A DNA stretch of 64,000 bases from Methylocapsa aurea (GTDB taxonomy: Bacteria > Pseudomonadota > Alphaproteobacteria > Rhizobiales > Beijerinckiaceae). A program made the position numbers and the translations under genes. Location of the stretch: the NCBI RefSeq assembly GCF_000746085.1, contig NZ_JQKO01000001.1, forward strand, positions 62,001 through 126,000. The letters are read 5' to 3'. Every line of letters starts with the position of its first letter. Positions within the stretch are counted from its first letter, which is position 1. The notes below the pieces were generated by a model that did not search any database, had not been told where the DNA came from, and saw only the letters and a list, made by a program, of their open reading frames with translations. Below are positions 9,890-20,291 of this stretch, in pieces.

Positions 9890-11131
9890 GTGTTCGCCCA
9901 AAGACCCAATTCATTTCGCAGCGGACCCGACGAGCGCGGCCATTTCGGCCTCTTCGGTGGGAGGTTCGTCGCCGAAACCTTGATGCCCCTGATCCTCGAT
10001 CTCGAAAAACACTATGACGCCGCCAAGCAGGATCCCGCCTTCAAGGCTGAACTCGATGGCCTCTTGACCCATTATGTCGGGCGGCCGAGCCCGCTCTATT
10101 ACGCGGAGCGGTTGACCGAACATTGCCGCAAGGCGGCGGCCGCGTCGGGATCGGAGGGCGGAGCGAAAATCTATTTCAAGCGCGAGGAATTGAATCACAC
10201 CGGCGCACATAAGATCAACAATGTGCTTGGCCAGATTCTCCTCGCCCGCCGCATGGGCAAGACAAGGATCATCGCCGAGACCGGGGCTGGCCAGCATGGC
10301 GTCGCCACAGCGACCGCCTGCGCGCGATTCGGGCTCGAATGCATCGTCTATATGGGCTCGGTGGATGTCGAGCGGCAAAAGCCCAATGTGTTTCGGATGA
10401 ATATGCTCGGCGCCAAGGTCGTGCCGGTGGAGTCCGGCGCCAAGACGCTGAAGGACGCGATGAACGAAGCATTGCGTGATTGGGTCACCAATGTCGCCGA
10501 CACGTTCTATTGCATCGGGACGGCGGCGGGCCCGCATCCCTATCCGGCGATGGTCCGAGACTTCCAATGCATCATTGGCGAGGAAACCCGGCAGCAGATG
10601 CTCGCCGCCGAGGGACGGGCGCCGGATTCGCTGTTCGCTTGCATCGGCGGCGGCTCCAATGCGATCGGCCTGTTTCATCCTTTCCTCGATGATCCTGAAG
10701 TTGAAATTTATGGCGTCGAGGCCGCCGGCTTCGGCCTCGATAAAAAACACGCCGCCTCGCTCGCCGGCGGGCGGCCCGGCGTCTTGCATGGCAACCGCAC
10801 CTATCTGCTGATGGACGCCGACGGGCAGATCGAAGAGGGCCACTCGATCTCGGCCGGGCTCGACTATCCGGGCATCGGCCCGGAACATGCGTGGCTAAAG
10901 GAAACCGGCCGGGTGACCTATCTCTCCGCGACCGATGCGGAGGCGCTCGCCGCGTTTCAGCTCTGCGCCAAACTGGAAGGGATCATTCCGGCGCTAGAGC
11001 CCGCGCATGCGCTGGCCAAGGTCGCCGACATCGCGCCGCAAAAACCGCGCGATCATTTGCTGGTGGTGAATATTTCCGGCCGGGGCGACAAGGATATTTT
11101 CACCGTCGCGGATCATTTGGGCGGGATGTAG
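9890..11131 (+). CDS. trpB: tryptophan synthase beta chain
   Basis: A 413-residue PLP enzyme that joins indole and serine to make tryptophan. The PLP-binding lysine is in [14 protein letters not shown], and the phosphate-binding loop is [16 protein letters not shown] near the start and [14 protein letters not shown] near the C-terminus are typical TrpB1 motifs. The start is a GTG with a purine-rich GGAAAGG 6-10 nt upstream. TrpA, the usual next gene and partner subunit, is not encoded downstream; a convergent dehydrogenase gene sits there instead. Confidence 0.96.
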   Translation: MFAQRPNSFRSGPDERGHFGLFGGRFVAETLMPLILDLEKHYDAAKQDPAFKAELDGLLTHYVGRPSPLYYAERLTEHCRKAAAASGSEGGAKIYFKREELNHTGAHKINNVLGQILLARRMGKTRIIAETGAGQHGVATATACARFGLECIVYMGSVDVERQKPNVFRMNMLGAKVVPVESGAKTLKDAMNEALRDWVTNVADTFYCIGTAAGPHPYPAMVRDFQCIIGEETRQQMLAAEGRAPDSLFACIGGGSNAIGLFHPFLDDPEVEIYGVEAAGFGLDKKHAASLAGGRPGVLHGNRTYLLMDADGQIEEGHSISAGLDYPGIGPEHAWLKETGRVTYLSATDAEALAAFQLCAKLEGIIPALEPAHALAKVADIAPQKPRDHLLVVNISGRGDKDIFTVADHLGGM

Positions 11132-11160
11132 CGCGCAAACGCGTTTTCAAAACGCCCCCC

Positions 11161-11256
11161 GTCCCGAGGAGGCCGGAGGCCGTCTCGAAGGAGGGGGTCT
11201 AAAACGCGCAGGCCTTCATCCTTCGAGACGCCGCTTTGTGGCGCATCAGGATAAGG
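11161..11256. repeat. pair of REP-like palindromes, opposite orientation
   Basis: Positions 11163-11196 read as a GAGGAGGCC...GGCCGTCTCGAAGGA element. Positions 11213-11256 read as CCTTCATCCTTCGAGACG...CGCATCAGGATAAGG. These resemble the two orientations of a palindromic repeat I recall as common between genes in Rhizobiales. Head-to-head copies just after trpB could form a transcript-end hairpin for trpB. Confidence 0.55.
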
Positions 11257-11302
11257 GGCGCCTTCTGAAACATGCTCCAAAGCTTTAGAGACCTGCCCTC
11301 AA

Positions 11303-12559
11303 TCATCTCGATGGCGTGTAGGCGATCCTATACAGCGCTCCATTGTAATCGTCGGAAACGAGCAGCGAGCCGTCGGGCAATGGCGCCACATCGACGGGGC
11401 GGCCCCAATAGGAACCATCCGATTGGAGCCAGCCTTCGGCGAAGGGTTCGGTCCTGTCGGCGGTTCCGTCGGCCTTCAGCGATGTGAACATTACCCGGGC
11501 GCCAACCGGAGCGGTTCGGTTCCACGAGCCGTGCTGGGCGGAAAAGATCCCGCCTTTGAATTTCTGCGGAAATTGGGCGCCTGTGTAAAAGATCATGCCG
11601 AGATCGGCGGCATGGGCGGCCATCTCGATCTGCGGAAACACGACGCCTTGTGGCGGCGTCTGATCCTTATACTCATTGGTTCGGATGTGGCCGCCGCCAT
11701 ACCAAGGAAAGCCGAAATTGAGCCCGGCCTTGACCGCGCGGTTCAATTCACCGGGAGGAATCTCGTCGCCCAGCCGATCAACCTGATTGTCGGTGAACCA
11801 CAAGGTCTGATCTTTCGGATTGAAATCCATGCCGACAGAATTGCGGATGCCGCGCGCAAAGATTTCGCGCACCGAGCCGTCCTGATTCATTCGGATGATG
11901 CCGCCGATCCCCCATGCGTCGAACCGCTCCATCCGCTCCGTTGGCGGCACGTTGAAGGGTTGGCCAAGGGAAATATAAAGTTTGTTATCGGGGCCGATGC
12001 GGCAGACCCGCCGGCTGTGGTTTTCGCTTTCGTCCTCCGGCGGGATCAGCTGCCCTTGCGCGACGACGGTCGTGGCTTTGAGGGAGGGATTTCGATAGGT
12101 GGTTTCAGCGTTGTCGAAAGACAGGACCCGATTCTGTTCGGCGACGAATAGCGCGCCATCCTTCGAAAAGCACAGGCCATGCGGCATCTTCATGCCGATT
12201 GCGGCGGCAAATTCCGTCACCTCCGGGGCGCCGCTTGCGCCAAGGCCCTCCGTCACTACATAGGCTTTCGTTCCCCTCGTTCCGACAAAAACCGAACGGC
12301 CGCTCGGTCCGACCGCCATGGCGCGGGCGCCCGGAACCAGCGCGTAAAGCCGGATTGAGAAGCCGGGCGGCAGCTTGATCTTGGCGAGGTGTCGCTCGAT
12401 CTCTTGCGCCTTGCCCTCTTGAACCTTGGGGCTTTCCTGAGCGTCTTGCGCCAATGTCGCTGCAGCGGCGCTCCAAGCAAAAGCCATGCCGAGAACACAT
12501 ATTCTCGTGAATTTCTTGCGTTGCGGGGGCAGGGTCGGGCCAAGTCTATTCGCGCTCAT
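11303..12559 (-). CDS. PQQ-dependent sugar dehydrogenase (sorbosone dehydrogenase-like)
   Basis: A 418-residue beta-propeller protein of the soluble glucose/sorbosone dehydrogenase family, likely periplasmic. The N-terminus ([24 protein letters not shown]) is a signal peptide. Family-type segments are [61 protein letters not shown] and [20 protein letters not shown] use is inferred from the family. The ATG overlaps the bioB stop by 4 bp (ATGA at 12556-12559), so the two are translationally coupled, an unexpected partner for biotin synthase. Confidence 0.85.
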   Translation of the reverse strand: MSANRLGPTLPPQRKKFTRICVLGMAFAWSAAAATLAQDAQESPKVQEGKAQEIERHLAKIKLPPGFSIRLYALVPGARAMAVGPSGRSVFVGTRGTKAYVVTEGLGASGAPEVTEFAAAIGMKMPHGLCFSKDGALFVAEQNRVLSFDNAETTYRNPSLKATTVVAQGQLIPPEDESENHSRRVCRIGPDNKLYISLGQPFNVPPTERMERFDAWGIGGIIRMNQDGSVREIFARGIRNSVGMDFNPKDQTLWFTDNQVDRLGDEIPPGELNRAVKAGLNFGFPWYGGGHIRTNEYKDQTPPQGVVFPQIEMAAHAADLGMIFYTGAQFPQKFKGGIFSAQHGSWNRTAPVGARVMFTSLKADGTADRTEPFAEGWLQSDGSYWGRPVDVAPLPDGSLLVSDDYNGALYRIAYTPSR

Positions 12560-13548
12560 TCGACGCGGACCGGCTTTGCCGCGCGCGCTGGCGCTTTCAG
12601 CGCGGCGAACAAGGCGTCATCCTCATTCTCGGCAACATTTTGGGTGGTCAGCAAGGCCTCGCCATAAAAGATCGAATTGGCGCCAGCGACCATGCATAGA
12701 ATTTGCGCCTCGCGATTCAAGTCCGATCTCCCTGCTGAGAGCCGCACCCGCGCCTTGGGCAAAACGATGCGCGTCGTCGCGATCATCCGCACGAAATCGA
12801 GCGGATCAATCCGCTCGCTTTGTCCGAGCGGCGTGCCCGCGACCGGAACCAGCGCATTGACCGGCACGCTTTCGGGATGCGGATCGAAGCCGGCCAGCAC
12901 CTGCAACATCGCGGCGCGGTCGGCGACGCTTTCGCCCATGCCAATGATGCCGCCGCAGCACATTTCGAGTCCCGCGCCGCGCACCGCCTGCAAGGTCGCG
13001 AGCCTGTCCTCATAGGTCCGCGTCGTGACGATATTCTTGTAGAATTCCGGGCCTGTGTCGAGGTTGTGATTATAGGCGGTGAGCCCCGCCTGCTTCAGCC
13101 GCGCGGCCTGGCTCTCGTTCAACATGCCAAGCGTGACGCAGGCCTCCATCCCGAGCGCTCGGACGCCGCGGACCATCTCGAGCACTGCATCGAATTGCGC
13201 GCCGTCGCGCACATTCCGCCAAGCCGCGCCCATGCAAAAGCGGTCGGCTCCAGCGGCCTTCGCGCGGGCGGCGATATCGAGCACGGCTTGGCTCGGCATC
13301 ATCTCGATCTTGTCGAGATGGACTTCGCCATGATGCGCCGATTGTGGGCAATAGCCGCAATCCTCCGGGCAGCCGCCGGTCTTGATGCTAAGAAGGCTCG
13401 CCTTTTGGACGTCGTTCACATCTTGAAATTCGCGATGGACGCGGTTCGCCCGCGCGATCAGATCGAGCAGCGGAGAATCGTGGATCGCGATGATCTCGCT
13501 GAGCGTCCAATCATGCCGGACAGGACGGTCGGCTTCGTGTTTTGTCAT
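12556..13548 (-). CDS. bioB: biotin synthase
   Basis: A 330-residue radical-SAM enzyme that inserts sulfur into dethiobiotin. The CxxxCxxC cluster motif is [11 protein letters not shown]. Other conserved pieces are [31 protein letters not shown] and LSAGRSDL, the last carrying the arginine near the second Fe-S cluster. I chose the ATG at 13548 (MTKHEADRP), with GAAAG about 10 nt upstream. In-frame ATGs at 13593 and far upstream would add unconserved sequence. No bioFDA cluster is nearby; the only co-transcribed neighbour is the sugar dehydrogenase. Confidence 0.94.
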   Translation of the reverse strand: MTKHEADRPVRHDWTLSEIIAIHDSPLLDLIARANRVHREFQDVNDVQKASLLSIKTGGCPEDCGYCPQSAHHGEVHLDKIEMMPSQAVLDIAARAKAAGADRFCMGAAWRNVRDGAQFDAVLEMVRGVRALGMEACVTLGMLNESQAARLKQAGLTAYNHNLDTGPEFYKNIVTTRTYEDRLATLQAVRGAGLEMCCGGIIGMGESVADRAAMLQVLAGFDPHPESVPVNALVPVAGTPLGQSERIDPLDFVRMIATTRIVLPKARVRLSAGRSDLNREAQILCMVAGANSIFYGEALLTTQNVAENEDDALFAALKAPARAAKPVRVE

Positions 13549-13860
13549 GCTTTTATTAGCTTTCGCGGGTTCGGGAGACCAGACGCGGGTCATAGATCCG
13601 CGTCCGAATTCTCGCTTCGGCCGACCGGAGCGACGGAATAAGGCGTAAATGAACCTTGGCTCATATTTTTGCAAACCTCTGGGGCCTGTGGCCGGCCTTT
13701 GCATTGGCGCTCGCGCCTTAGCCGCGCGGAGAATAAGCGCCGCGCCGATTTTGCGAAAGGAGCCTCGACTCGGAAGCTCGATCAGAAAAGCCTTGCGCAA
13801 GGCCTTGGCATGACCATCTTGCCGGAAGCCGGTCGCGCCGACTGGGAATAGGGGATCCTC
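13549..13860. other. intergenic region, divergent promoters
   Basis: This 311-bp gap lies between divergent bioB and the small membrane protein. It should hold both promoters. I recognise no binding site or RNA element, and the short frames crossing it have no family signature. Confidence 0.4.
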
Positions 13861-14049
13861 ATGCGCCTGCTGCTTGCGATTTTTCTGCCCTGGCTGCAAT
13901 TCTTCACGATCGGCAGACCCTTCGCAGGAATCATACGCCTCATCCTTCAACTTACGCTGATCGGCTGGATTCCGGCGGCGCTATGGTCGGTCTACGCCCT
14001 GAGCCAATATAAGACGGACGAGAAGATCAGGAAGGCGATGCAGCGCTGA
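13861..14049 (+). CDS. YqaE/Pmp3-like small membrane protein
   Basis: A 62-residue protein with two hydrophobic helices ([17 protein letters not shown] and [25 protein letters not shown]) and a short charged tail ([10 protein letters not shown]). The size, helix arrangement and [16 protein letters not shown] segment match the YqaE/Pmp3 family, stress-associated small membrane proteins that affect membrane potential in yeast and plants. A strong hairpin follows 4 bp after the stop. Confidence 0.7.
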   Translation: MRLLLAIFLPWLQFFTIGRPFAGIIRLILQLTLIGWIPAALWSVYALSQYKTDEKIRKAMQR

Positions 14050-14052
14050 TAG

Positions 14053-14092
14053 GAAGTCCCAGCGCCGCGGCCTTGCGCGTCGCTGGGACTTC
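14053..14092. terminator. bidirectional hairpin between convergent genes
   Basis: A perfect 12-bp stem, GAAGTCCCAGCG pairing with CGCTGGGACTTC, encloses a 16-nt loop between two convergent genes. There is no T-run on either side, so termination is inferred from position and stem strength. Confidence 0.6.
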
Positions 14093-14111
14093 TGCCGCGG
14101 GGTAAGGACGT

Positions 14112-15479
14112 TTAGCCGGAAGAGGCCGGCGCCGCGCGCGCGAAGCGCGACCTGGTCTCGGGTTTCAGGAGTTTCTTGACGGCGGGGGAAGCGACGACCT
14201 CGCCATGATTGGCGAAGGCTTCGTGGTTCTTTTCGATCTCATCAAGGTAATAGAGGTAATTGACCATGAGGCCGGCGCTTTCACGCAGTCCCTTGATCGA
14301 GCGGTCGCCAAGCCAGTTGATCCGCTCGAGCCGGGCGCCATTGCGCAAGTGAAACCGGGCGACCGAATCGATCGGCTTTCCATCGGCGCGCTTGGCCTTC
14401 AGAAAATATTGCGCGGCCAAGGGCTCGATGACGCGGCGCAAACGCTCCGCCGCAGGGGCGTCCTGCGGCCAGAATTCGTCATCGAGACTGTCGAGAAGGG
14501 CGCGGCTTTCCTCGGGGACGGAGACGTCCTCGCCGCGCCTTAGCCATCGCGCCAAGCCCGGCGCCGGCGAGAGCGTGACGAAAGTCTCGAGCTTGGGCAA
14601 TTCGCGGCGCAGATCCTCGGCGACCTGCTTGATCAGAAAATTGCCGAAGCTGATCCCGGCGAGGCCACGCTGACAATTGGAGATCGAATAGAAAACCGCC
14701 GTGCGCGCCTGCTCGAGGGCGACGGGCGCCCGGTCTTCCGCGAGCAGGGGGCCAATCGCGTCCGGCATCGCCTGGGTCAGGGCGACTTCGACGAAAACCA
14801 GCGGTTCGTCGCTGAGGGCGGGATGAAAAAAGCCGTAGCAACGCCGGTCCATCGGATCGATGCGGCGGCGCAGATCGTCCCAATCGCGAATTTCGTGAAC
14901 GGCTTCGTAATGGATGATTTTTTCAAGGACGATGGCGGGCGAGGACCAGTCGATGCGCCGCAGGACCAGAAAGCCTCGATTAAACCAGGAGGTGAGGAGA
15001 TGAACGAGATCGCGATCGAGCGGCGCAAGATCCCGGCGGTTGGGCGCGAGCTCTAGGAGATCGGCGCGCATCCGCACAAGGGCATGCGTGCCGCCCGGCG
15101 CGCGGTTGAGCCGACGGAACAATTCCTGTCGCCGCGCCTCGGAGAAATAATGGAGATCGCTGGCGTCGGCATCGGAGGGCGCGTCCAGCCATGCCTTGGC
15201 GGCGTCGCTGAGCTTTTCGCGATCGGGTCCGAATTTTTCGGCGAAGGCCTCGAAAAGCATCAGACGCCCGGTCTCGTCGAGGCGGAGGTAGCGGTTCAAC
15301 ACTTCGCTCGCTATGGCCATGCCGGAGGCCTCGCCGCGTCCCGAGAGGAGCGCCTCGCAAAGTTGAACCACTCCAGCGGCGGCTTCCGCCTGATCCAGGG
15401 CAAGGTCGCGGCGGCCGAGTAGTTGGCGGCTCCGGTCGGTAAACGAAGTAAGAACGTCAAAAAATCCGGCGCTGTTCAT
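14112..15479 (-). CDS. malonyl-CoA decarboxylase
   Basis: A 455-residue enzyme that decarboxylates malonyl-CoA to acetyl-CoA. The N-terminal ~170 residues are the helical regulatory domain. The catalytic domain carries the conserved EKIIHYEAVHEIRDWDDLRRR, RRCYGFFHPALSDEPLVFVEVALT, SISNCQRGLAGISFGNFLIK and HLRNGARLERINWLGDRS motifs typical of MCD, including the Ser and His that act in catalysis. The usual partner MatB (malonyl-CoA synthetase) is not adjacent, so a stand-alone role in malonate or fatty-acid balance is likely. Confidence 0.92.
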   Translation of the reverse strand: MNSAGFFDVLTSFTDRSRQLLGRRDLALDQAEAAAGVVQLCEALLSGRGEASGMAIASEVLNRYLRLDETGRLMLFEAFAEKFGPDREKLSDAAKAWLDAPSDADASDLHYFSEARRQELFRRLNRAPGGTHALVRMRADLLELAPNRRDLAPLDRDLVHLLTSWFNRGFLVLRRIDWSSPAIVLEKIIHYEAVHEIRDWDDLRRRIDPMDRRCYGFFHPALSDEPLVFVEVALTQAMPDAIGPLLAEDRAPVALEQARTAVFYSISNCQRGLAGISFGNFLIKQVAEDLRRELPKLETFVTLSPAPGLARWLRRGEDVSVPEESRALLDSLDDEFWPQDAPAAERLRRVIEPLAAQYFLKAKRADGKPIDSVARFHLRNGARLERINWLGDRSIKGLRESAGLMVNYLYYLDEIEKNHEAFANHGEVVASPAVKKLLKPETRSRFARAAPASSG

Positions 15480-15574
15480 CGTCGATCCTTTTGGTCTGTC
15501 CGCTCCCTGGGCTTTACCTTATCTCCCCTCTATAATTCTTAAATCGCCGGTTGGTTTCTCTTGCGGCCATTATC

Positions 15575-15706
15575 GCACTTAGAGCCGGATGATTTTGGAC
15601 GGAATCGCAACGCGATCTCGTCCAAAGTCTGAATCCGCCTCTCATCAAAGAGTTAGAGCATGATGTCGTCCGAAAACCGGTTTCCACTTTTCGGCATCAT
15701 GCTCTA
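15575..15706. repeat. dispersed intergenic palindromes
   Basis: Positions 15654-15706 fold as a long hairpin: TAGAGCATGATG pairs with CATCATGCTCTA, and inside it CCGAAAA pairs with TTTTCGG. Upstream, TTTGGACGGAATCGC and GATCTCGTCCAAAG near 15594-15628 form another inverted repeat. AGAGCATGAT ends of this kind are common in alphaproteobacterial intergenic repeats. No gene is present. Confidence 0.65.
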
Positions 15707-16032
15707 GGCGGTTAGTCGCCGCCGACCAACGCTGATTTATGAAACCGCGTTTTTGCGATGAGTTGATGACGACGACGCGTCGAACCGGCGCCATCGCAAT
15801 CGAGTTTATTGATTCATTTGTGCGTGAAGCAGAAGGTTTTGAAGTATATCACGAAAAAGTTGCTCGACTTTTTCGATCCCTACATGCTCCGATTTGTTTG
15901 CGTAGGCCGGTTCGCGAAAGATGCGGTAAGAGAGCGCCTTCTGATTCCGAAAGCGCTTCAGTTGAGGCCGGGCCAGAGCCGCTCCGCGCCGGAGTCTGCC
16001 TCATATGGCCAATTCAAGTGGCGAAAAGGACG
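15707..16032. other. intergenic region, probably not coding
   Basis: A frame beginning at 15739 runs into the EI24/CysZ-like gene, but its first ~98 codons carry no family signature and include the GAAAAAGT/ACTTTTTC repeat hairpin at 15853-15874. I read this stretch as an untranslated leader with repeat sequence. Confidence 0.5.
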
Positions 16033-16749
16033 ATGATGTTCGACGATGCGCTCGCCGCCGCAAATCAGATGCTTACGCCGCCCTTTCGGAAAGTCCTTAT
16101 CAAGACGATGCTGTTGACGCTGGCGCTTCTCGGCCTGATCTGGCTCGGGCTGGAAAAACTGCTGGTCGCCGCTCTTTCGCTTCCCGCCGCCTGGCTCTCA
16201 AATCCTTGGATCACGACGATTTTATCGCTGATTGGAGGGGTTGGCCTATTTGTCGGCCTCGCCTTTCTCATCACGCCGACTTCTTTTCTCGTCGCTGGGT
16301 TCTTCTTCGATGAACTGGCCGAGGAAGTCGAGCTGGAGATCGAGCCCGGGCGAGAGCCAGGGCGGGCGCTGGCGCTTGGCGATGCGACATGGCTGGCGCT
16401 AAAGTTTTCGGCTGTGGCGCTCGTCGTCAATCTCGCCGCGCTGCTGCTTTTGCTTGTGCCCGGCGTCAATATGATCGCTTTTTTTGGCGCCAACGCCTAT
16501 TTGTTCGGACGCGGCTATTTTGAATTGGCGGCCACGCGCCACGTTTCCCCGGCCGAAGTCCGCCGTCTGCGGAAAATGCATGAGGGCCGGCTGTTCATCG
16601 CGGGCCTGGTCATGGCGGCGATGCTTGCGGTTCCGGTCCTCAATCTTCTGACGCCGCTTTTCGGGACGGCTTTCATGGTGCGGATCAGCCGGCGCGTCAT
16701 GCGCCCGCCGTCCCAGCGCCGCCCCGTGGCGGCGGATCGGCGCATCTGA
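16033..16749 (+). CDS. EI24/CysZ-like integral membrane protein
   Basis: A 238-residue membrane protein with about five to six hydrophobic segments (for example LIKTMLLTLALLGLIWLGL, TTILSLIGGVGLFVGLAFLI, FSAVALVVNLAALLLLLVPGVNM, LFIAGLVMAAMLAVPVLNLL). The motif VPGVNMIAFFGANAYLFGRGYFE and the general plan match the EI24 domain family, which includes the sulfate permease CysZ. Sulfate transport is only a family-level guess; no cys genes are nearby. Adjacent ATGs lie at 16033 and 16036; AAAAGGA sits 2 or 5 nt upstream, favouring the second. The frame is open further upstream, but that part looks non-coding. Confidence 0.75.
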   Translation: MMFDDALAAANQMLTPPFRKVLIKTMLLTLALLGLIWLGLEKLLVAALSLPAAWLSNPWITTILSLIGGVGLFVGLAFLITPTSFLVAGFFFDELAEEVELEIEPGREPGRALALGDATWLALKFSAVALVVNLAALLLLLVPGVNMIAFFGANAYLFGRGYFELAATRHVSPAEVRRLRKMHEGRLFIAGLVMAAMLAVPVLNLLTPLFGTAFMVRISRRVMRPPSQRRPVAADRRI

Positions 16750-16753
16750 CGGG

Positions 16754-16787
16754 GGCGCTCCTTTGCGGGGAGCGCCGGTCTTCTTTT
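16754..16787 (+). terminator. Rho-independent terminator after the EI24/CysZ-like gene
   Basis: GGCGCTCC (16754-16761) pairs with GGAGCGCC (16769-16776) across a 6-7-nt loop, followed by the T-rich GGTCTTCTTTT. It lies between two convergent stop codons. Confidence 0.75.
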
Positions 16788-16794
16788 GGAAGTC

Positions 16795-18939
16795 CTACTC
16801 GCCAGCTTCCTGCTGGTCGGCCTTTTCCTTGCCTTCGAGGTCTTCCCCGGTTTCCTGATCGACGATCCGCATGGACAGGCGCACCTTGCCGCGATCGTCG
16901 AAGCCTAGAAGCTTTACCTTCACCTTGTCGCCTTCTTTGACGACGTCGGAGGACTTTGCGACCCTTCCCTTGGCGAGCTGGGAAATATGGACAAGGCCAT
17001 CCTTGGAGCCAAAGAAATTCACGAAGGCGCCGAAATCCACAACCTTGACGACAGTGCCCTCATAGATTTGGCCAACCTCCGGATCGGTCGCGATGGATTT
17101 GATCCAATTGATCGCGGCGCGGATCGAATTGGCGTCCGAGGACGCGACCTTCACCGTTCCATCATCCTCGATATTGATCTTCGCGCCGGTCTTTTCGACG
17201 ATTTCGCGGATCACCTTGCCGCCGGTGCCAATGACTTCGCGAATCTTGTCGGTCGCGATTTTGAAGGTTTCGATGCGCGGCGCGAATTCGCCGAGCTCCG
17301 CCCGCGCGCCGGTGAGCGCCTTGGACATTTCGCCAAGAATATGCAGCCGGCCCGCCTTGGCCTGGTCCAGGGCTGCCGCCATGATCTCTTCGTTGATGCC
17401 GGTGATCTTGATGTCCATCTGCAGCGACGTAATGCCCTCGTCGGTGCCGGCGACCTTAAAATCCATGTCGCCGAGATGGTCTTCGTCGCCGAGAATATCG
17501 GAGAGGACGGCGTAGCGTTCGCCCTCGAGGATGAGGCCCATGGCGATGCCGGCGGTCGGCCGCTTCAAGGGAACGCCGGCGTCCATCAGAGCGAGCGAGG
17601 AGCCGCAGACCGTCGCCATCGAGGAGGAGCCGTTCGACTCGGTGATCTCCGAGACGATCCGCACCGTATAGGGGAATTCGGCGGCGGTCGGCAGCATTGG
17701 CCGAATGGCGCGCCAGGCCAGCTTGCCATGGCCGATTTCACGCCGGCCGGGCGATCCCATGCGGCCGGTCTCGCCGACCGAATAGGGAGGGAAATTGTAA
17801 TGCAGCAGGAAGCGCTCCTTGTAGGTGCCTTCCAGACTGTCGACGAACTGCTCGTCCTCGCCAGTGCCGAGGGTCGCCACGACGAGAGCCTGCGTTTCGC
17901 CGCGCGTGAACAGAGCCGAGCCATGGGTGCGGGGCAGAATGCCGACCTCGGCTTGAATCGGCCGAACGGTCGTCAAATTGCGGCCGTCGATCCTGATTCC
18001 AGTGTCGAGAATGTTCCAGCGCACCACCTTGGCTTGCAGGTCGTGAAAGACCTCGGCGACGTGCTCCTTGGAGAATCTGGCTTCGTCCTCGGTTGAAAAC
18101 AGCGCGGCGGCGACTTTCGCCTTCACCGCATCGACCGCCTTGTAGCGATCCTGCTTCGAGGTGATCTTATAGGCTTCGCGAAGTTCGTCCTCGGCGATCT
18201 GGCGCACGGCCGTCTCGATCTCGGCCTTGTCGGCGACAATGAGTTCGCGCGGCTCCTTGGCGGCTTTCTCGGCGAGGCGAATGATCGCGTCGATCACCGG
18301 CTGGAAGCCGGCGTGGCCGGCCATGACGGCGGCGAGCAGGGTTGCTTCCGAAAGCTCCTTGGCTTCCGACTCGACCATCAGCACGGCGTCGCCGGTGCCG
18401 GCGACGACGAGGTCGAGGGTGGAGTCCTTCAATTCCTCGAGCGTCGGATTGAGCTTGACCGCGCCATTGATGAAGCCGACCCGCGCCGCGCCGACCGGCC
18501 CCATGAAGGGGACGCCGGACAAGGTCAGGGCCGCGGAAGCGGCGACCATGGCCAGAATATCGGGATCGTTCTCGAGGTCATGCGACAGCACGGTCGCGAC
18601 GATCTGCGTTTCGTTGCGATAGCCTTCCGGAAACAAGGGGCGAATCGGCCGGTCGATCAGGCGGGAGACCAGGGTCTCCTTCTCAGAAGGGCGGCCTTCG
18701 CGCTTGAAATAGCCGCCGGGGATGCGCCCCGCCGCGAAAGCCTTCTCCTGATAATTGACGGTCAAGGGGAAGAAGTCGACGCCGGGCTTGGCGGATTTGG
18801 CCGAGACGACGGTGGCGAGAACGGTGGTCTCTCCATAGGTGGCGAGGACCGCCCCGTCGGCCTGGCGGGCGATTTTGCCGGTTTCAAGGACCAGCTTGCG
18901 TCCGGCCCAATCGAGTTCTTCACGATGGATTTCAAACAT
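16795..18939 (-). CDS. pnp: polyribonucleotide nucleotidyltransferase (PNPase)
   Basis: A 714-residue 3'-5' phosphorolytic exoribonuclease of the RNA degradosome. It has two RNase PH domains (first with [19 protein letters not shown], second with [14 protein letters not shown] and the catalytic [16 protein letters not shown]), then a KH domain ([15 protein letters not shown]) and an S1 domain ([29 protein letters not shown]). The ATG at 18939 ([11 protein letters not shown]) has a purine-rich GAAAGACGAAAG just upstream; a longer frame to 18981 is not conserved. It is downstream of rpsO on the same strand, the classic rpsO-pnp arrangement. Confidence 0.96.
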   Translation of the reverse strand: MFEIHREELDWAGRKLVLETGKIARQADGAVLATYGETTVLATVVSAKSAKPGVDFFPLTVNYQEKAFAAGRIPGGYFKREGRPSEKETLVSRLIDRPIRPLFPEGYRNETQIVATVLSHDLENDPDILAMVAASAALTLSGVPFMGPVGAARVGFINGAVKLNPTLEELKDSTLDLVVAGTGDAVLMVESEAKELSEATLLAAVMAGHAGFQPVIDAIIRLAEKAAKEPRELIVADKAEIETAVRQIAEDELREAYKITSKQDRYKAVDAVKAKVAAALFSTEDEARFSKEHVAEVFHDLQAKVVRWNILDTGIRIDGRNLTTVRPIQAEVGILPRTHGSALFTRGETQALVVATLGTGEDEQFVDSLEGTYKERFLLHYNFPPYSVGETGRMGSPGRREIGHGKLAWRAIRPMLPTAAEFPYTVRIVSEITESNGSSSMATVCGSSLALMDAGVPLKRPTAGIAMGLILEGERYAVLSDILGDEDHLGDMDFKVAGTDEGITSLQMDIKITGINEEIMAAALDQAKAGRLHILGEMSKALTGARAELGEFAPRIETFKIATDKIREVIGTGGKVIREIVEKTGAKINIEDDGTVKVASSDANSIRAAINWIKSIATDPEVGQIYEGTVVKVVDFGAFVNFFGSKDGLVHISQLAKGRVAKSSDVVKEGDKVKVKLLGFDDRGKVRLSMRIVDQETGEDLEGKEKADQQEAGE

Positions 18940-19532
18940 TCTTTCGTCTTTCTTCAAGTGAAAGGCGAAGACGAAGGTCAAAGCAAGACGGCAAGAAGCT
19001 GTCGCGTGGGGACTGAAAAGCCGCCCGGGACAGCGCCTGGCGATCCTGCCATGGCGCGTTCGTCATCACCTGGTTTGGGACCGGCGGCCCCATGCCGTCG
19101 CGTCCCGCATCAATGAGGAGCCGCCCCGGCTCCTCATTCAAAAGCATCGTCCGCGCATCCGCGCGCAGGCCCTTATCGCGTATATTCTTACAAGAGTGGC
19201 CTGGGTTTCCGAGGCGCGCCTTGCAAGGAAGGGGGCTGCTCGCGCGGACCCGCTTTAGAGCGGCCTCGGGTTGAGGACCCGCTCCAAAGCGCGACCGATT
19301 CAGGTTGAACTGGTCGCGCTATCTCAATTGCCTTAACGCAGTAACTTACCCAAGAATCGGCACACTTTGCGAGGCCAGCCCTTTAATAAATGTGGGGCGC
19401 CCGCCGCCGCTTGGCGCGATGGCCCGCCTTCAGGAGACCGGAGAGCGCTTCAGCTTCAGCGGACTTGAGAAGGCCGCTCCAACTCTTGGTTCAGCGCATT
19501 TGCATGGAAGCGAACCGACCTCCAAATAGGCT
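18940..19532 (-). other. long rpsO-pnp intergenic region with hairpins
   Basis: These 593 bp contain no convincing gene. AATGAGGAGCC (19112-19122) and GGCTCCTCATT (19128-19138) form a perfect 11-bp stem about 175 nt upstream of pnp. AGCGCGACC (19288-19296) and GGTCGCGCT (19312-19320) form another stem. In E. coli the pnp leader hairpin is cut by RNase III for PNPase autoregulation; the first hairpin could play that role here (inference). Confidence 0.5.
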
Positions 19533-19802
19533 CTAGCGCCGGATGCCGAGACGTTCGATCAGGGCTTTGTACCTCGGCTCGTCTCTTGTCTTGACGTAAT
19601 CCAAGAGCTGACGACGTTGCGAGACAAGTTTGAGCAGACCCCGGCGCGAATGATTGTCTTTCACGTGGGTCTTGAAATGCTCGGTTAGATTGGCGATCCG
19701 TTCGGTCAGAATCGCAACCTGAACTTCGGGCGAGCCGGTATCGCCGGGCTTCAAAGCATAGTCTTTTACGAGCGCCTGTTTGCGCTCCGCGGTAATCGAC
19801 AT
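19533..19802 (-). CDS. rpsO: 30S ribosomal protein S15
   Basis: An 89-residue primary 16S rRNA-binding protein of the small subunit. The S15 signature is intact: [38 protein letters not shown], and the C-terminal [21 protein letters not shown]. The length is exactly typical. It is upstream of pnp in the same direction; truB and rbfA are not directly upstream in this window. Confidence 0.98.
   Translation of the reverse strand: MSITAERKQALVKDYALKPGDTGSPEVQVAILTERIANLTEHFKTHVKDNHSRRGLLKLVSQRRQLLDYVKTRDEPRYKALIERLGIRR

Positions 19803-20291
<489 letters not shown>

Noticed and set aside
15739-16032. N-terminal extension of the EI24/CysZ-like protein
   Set aside because: Contains a dispersed-repeat hairpin, has no conserved sequence, and a ribosome site exists just before 16033/16036.
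16987-18096. 369-codon plus-strand frame inside pnp
   Set aside because: Antisense shadow of PNPase; the minus-strand protein shows full domain conservation.
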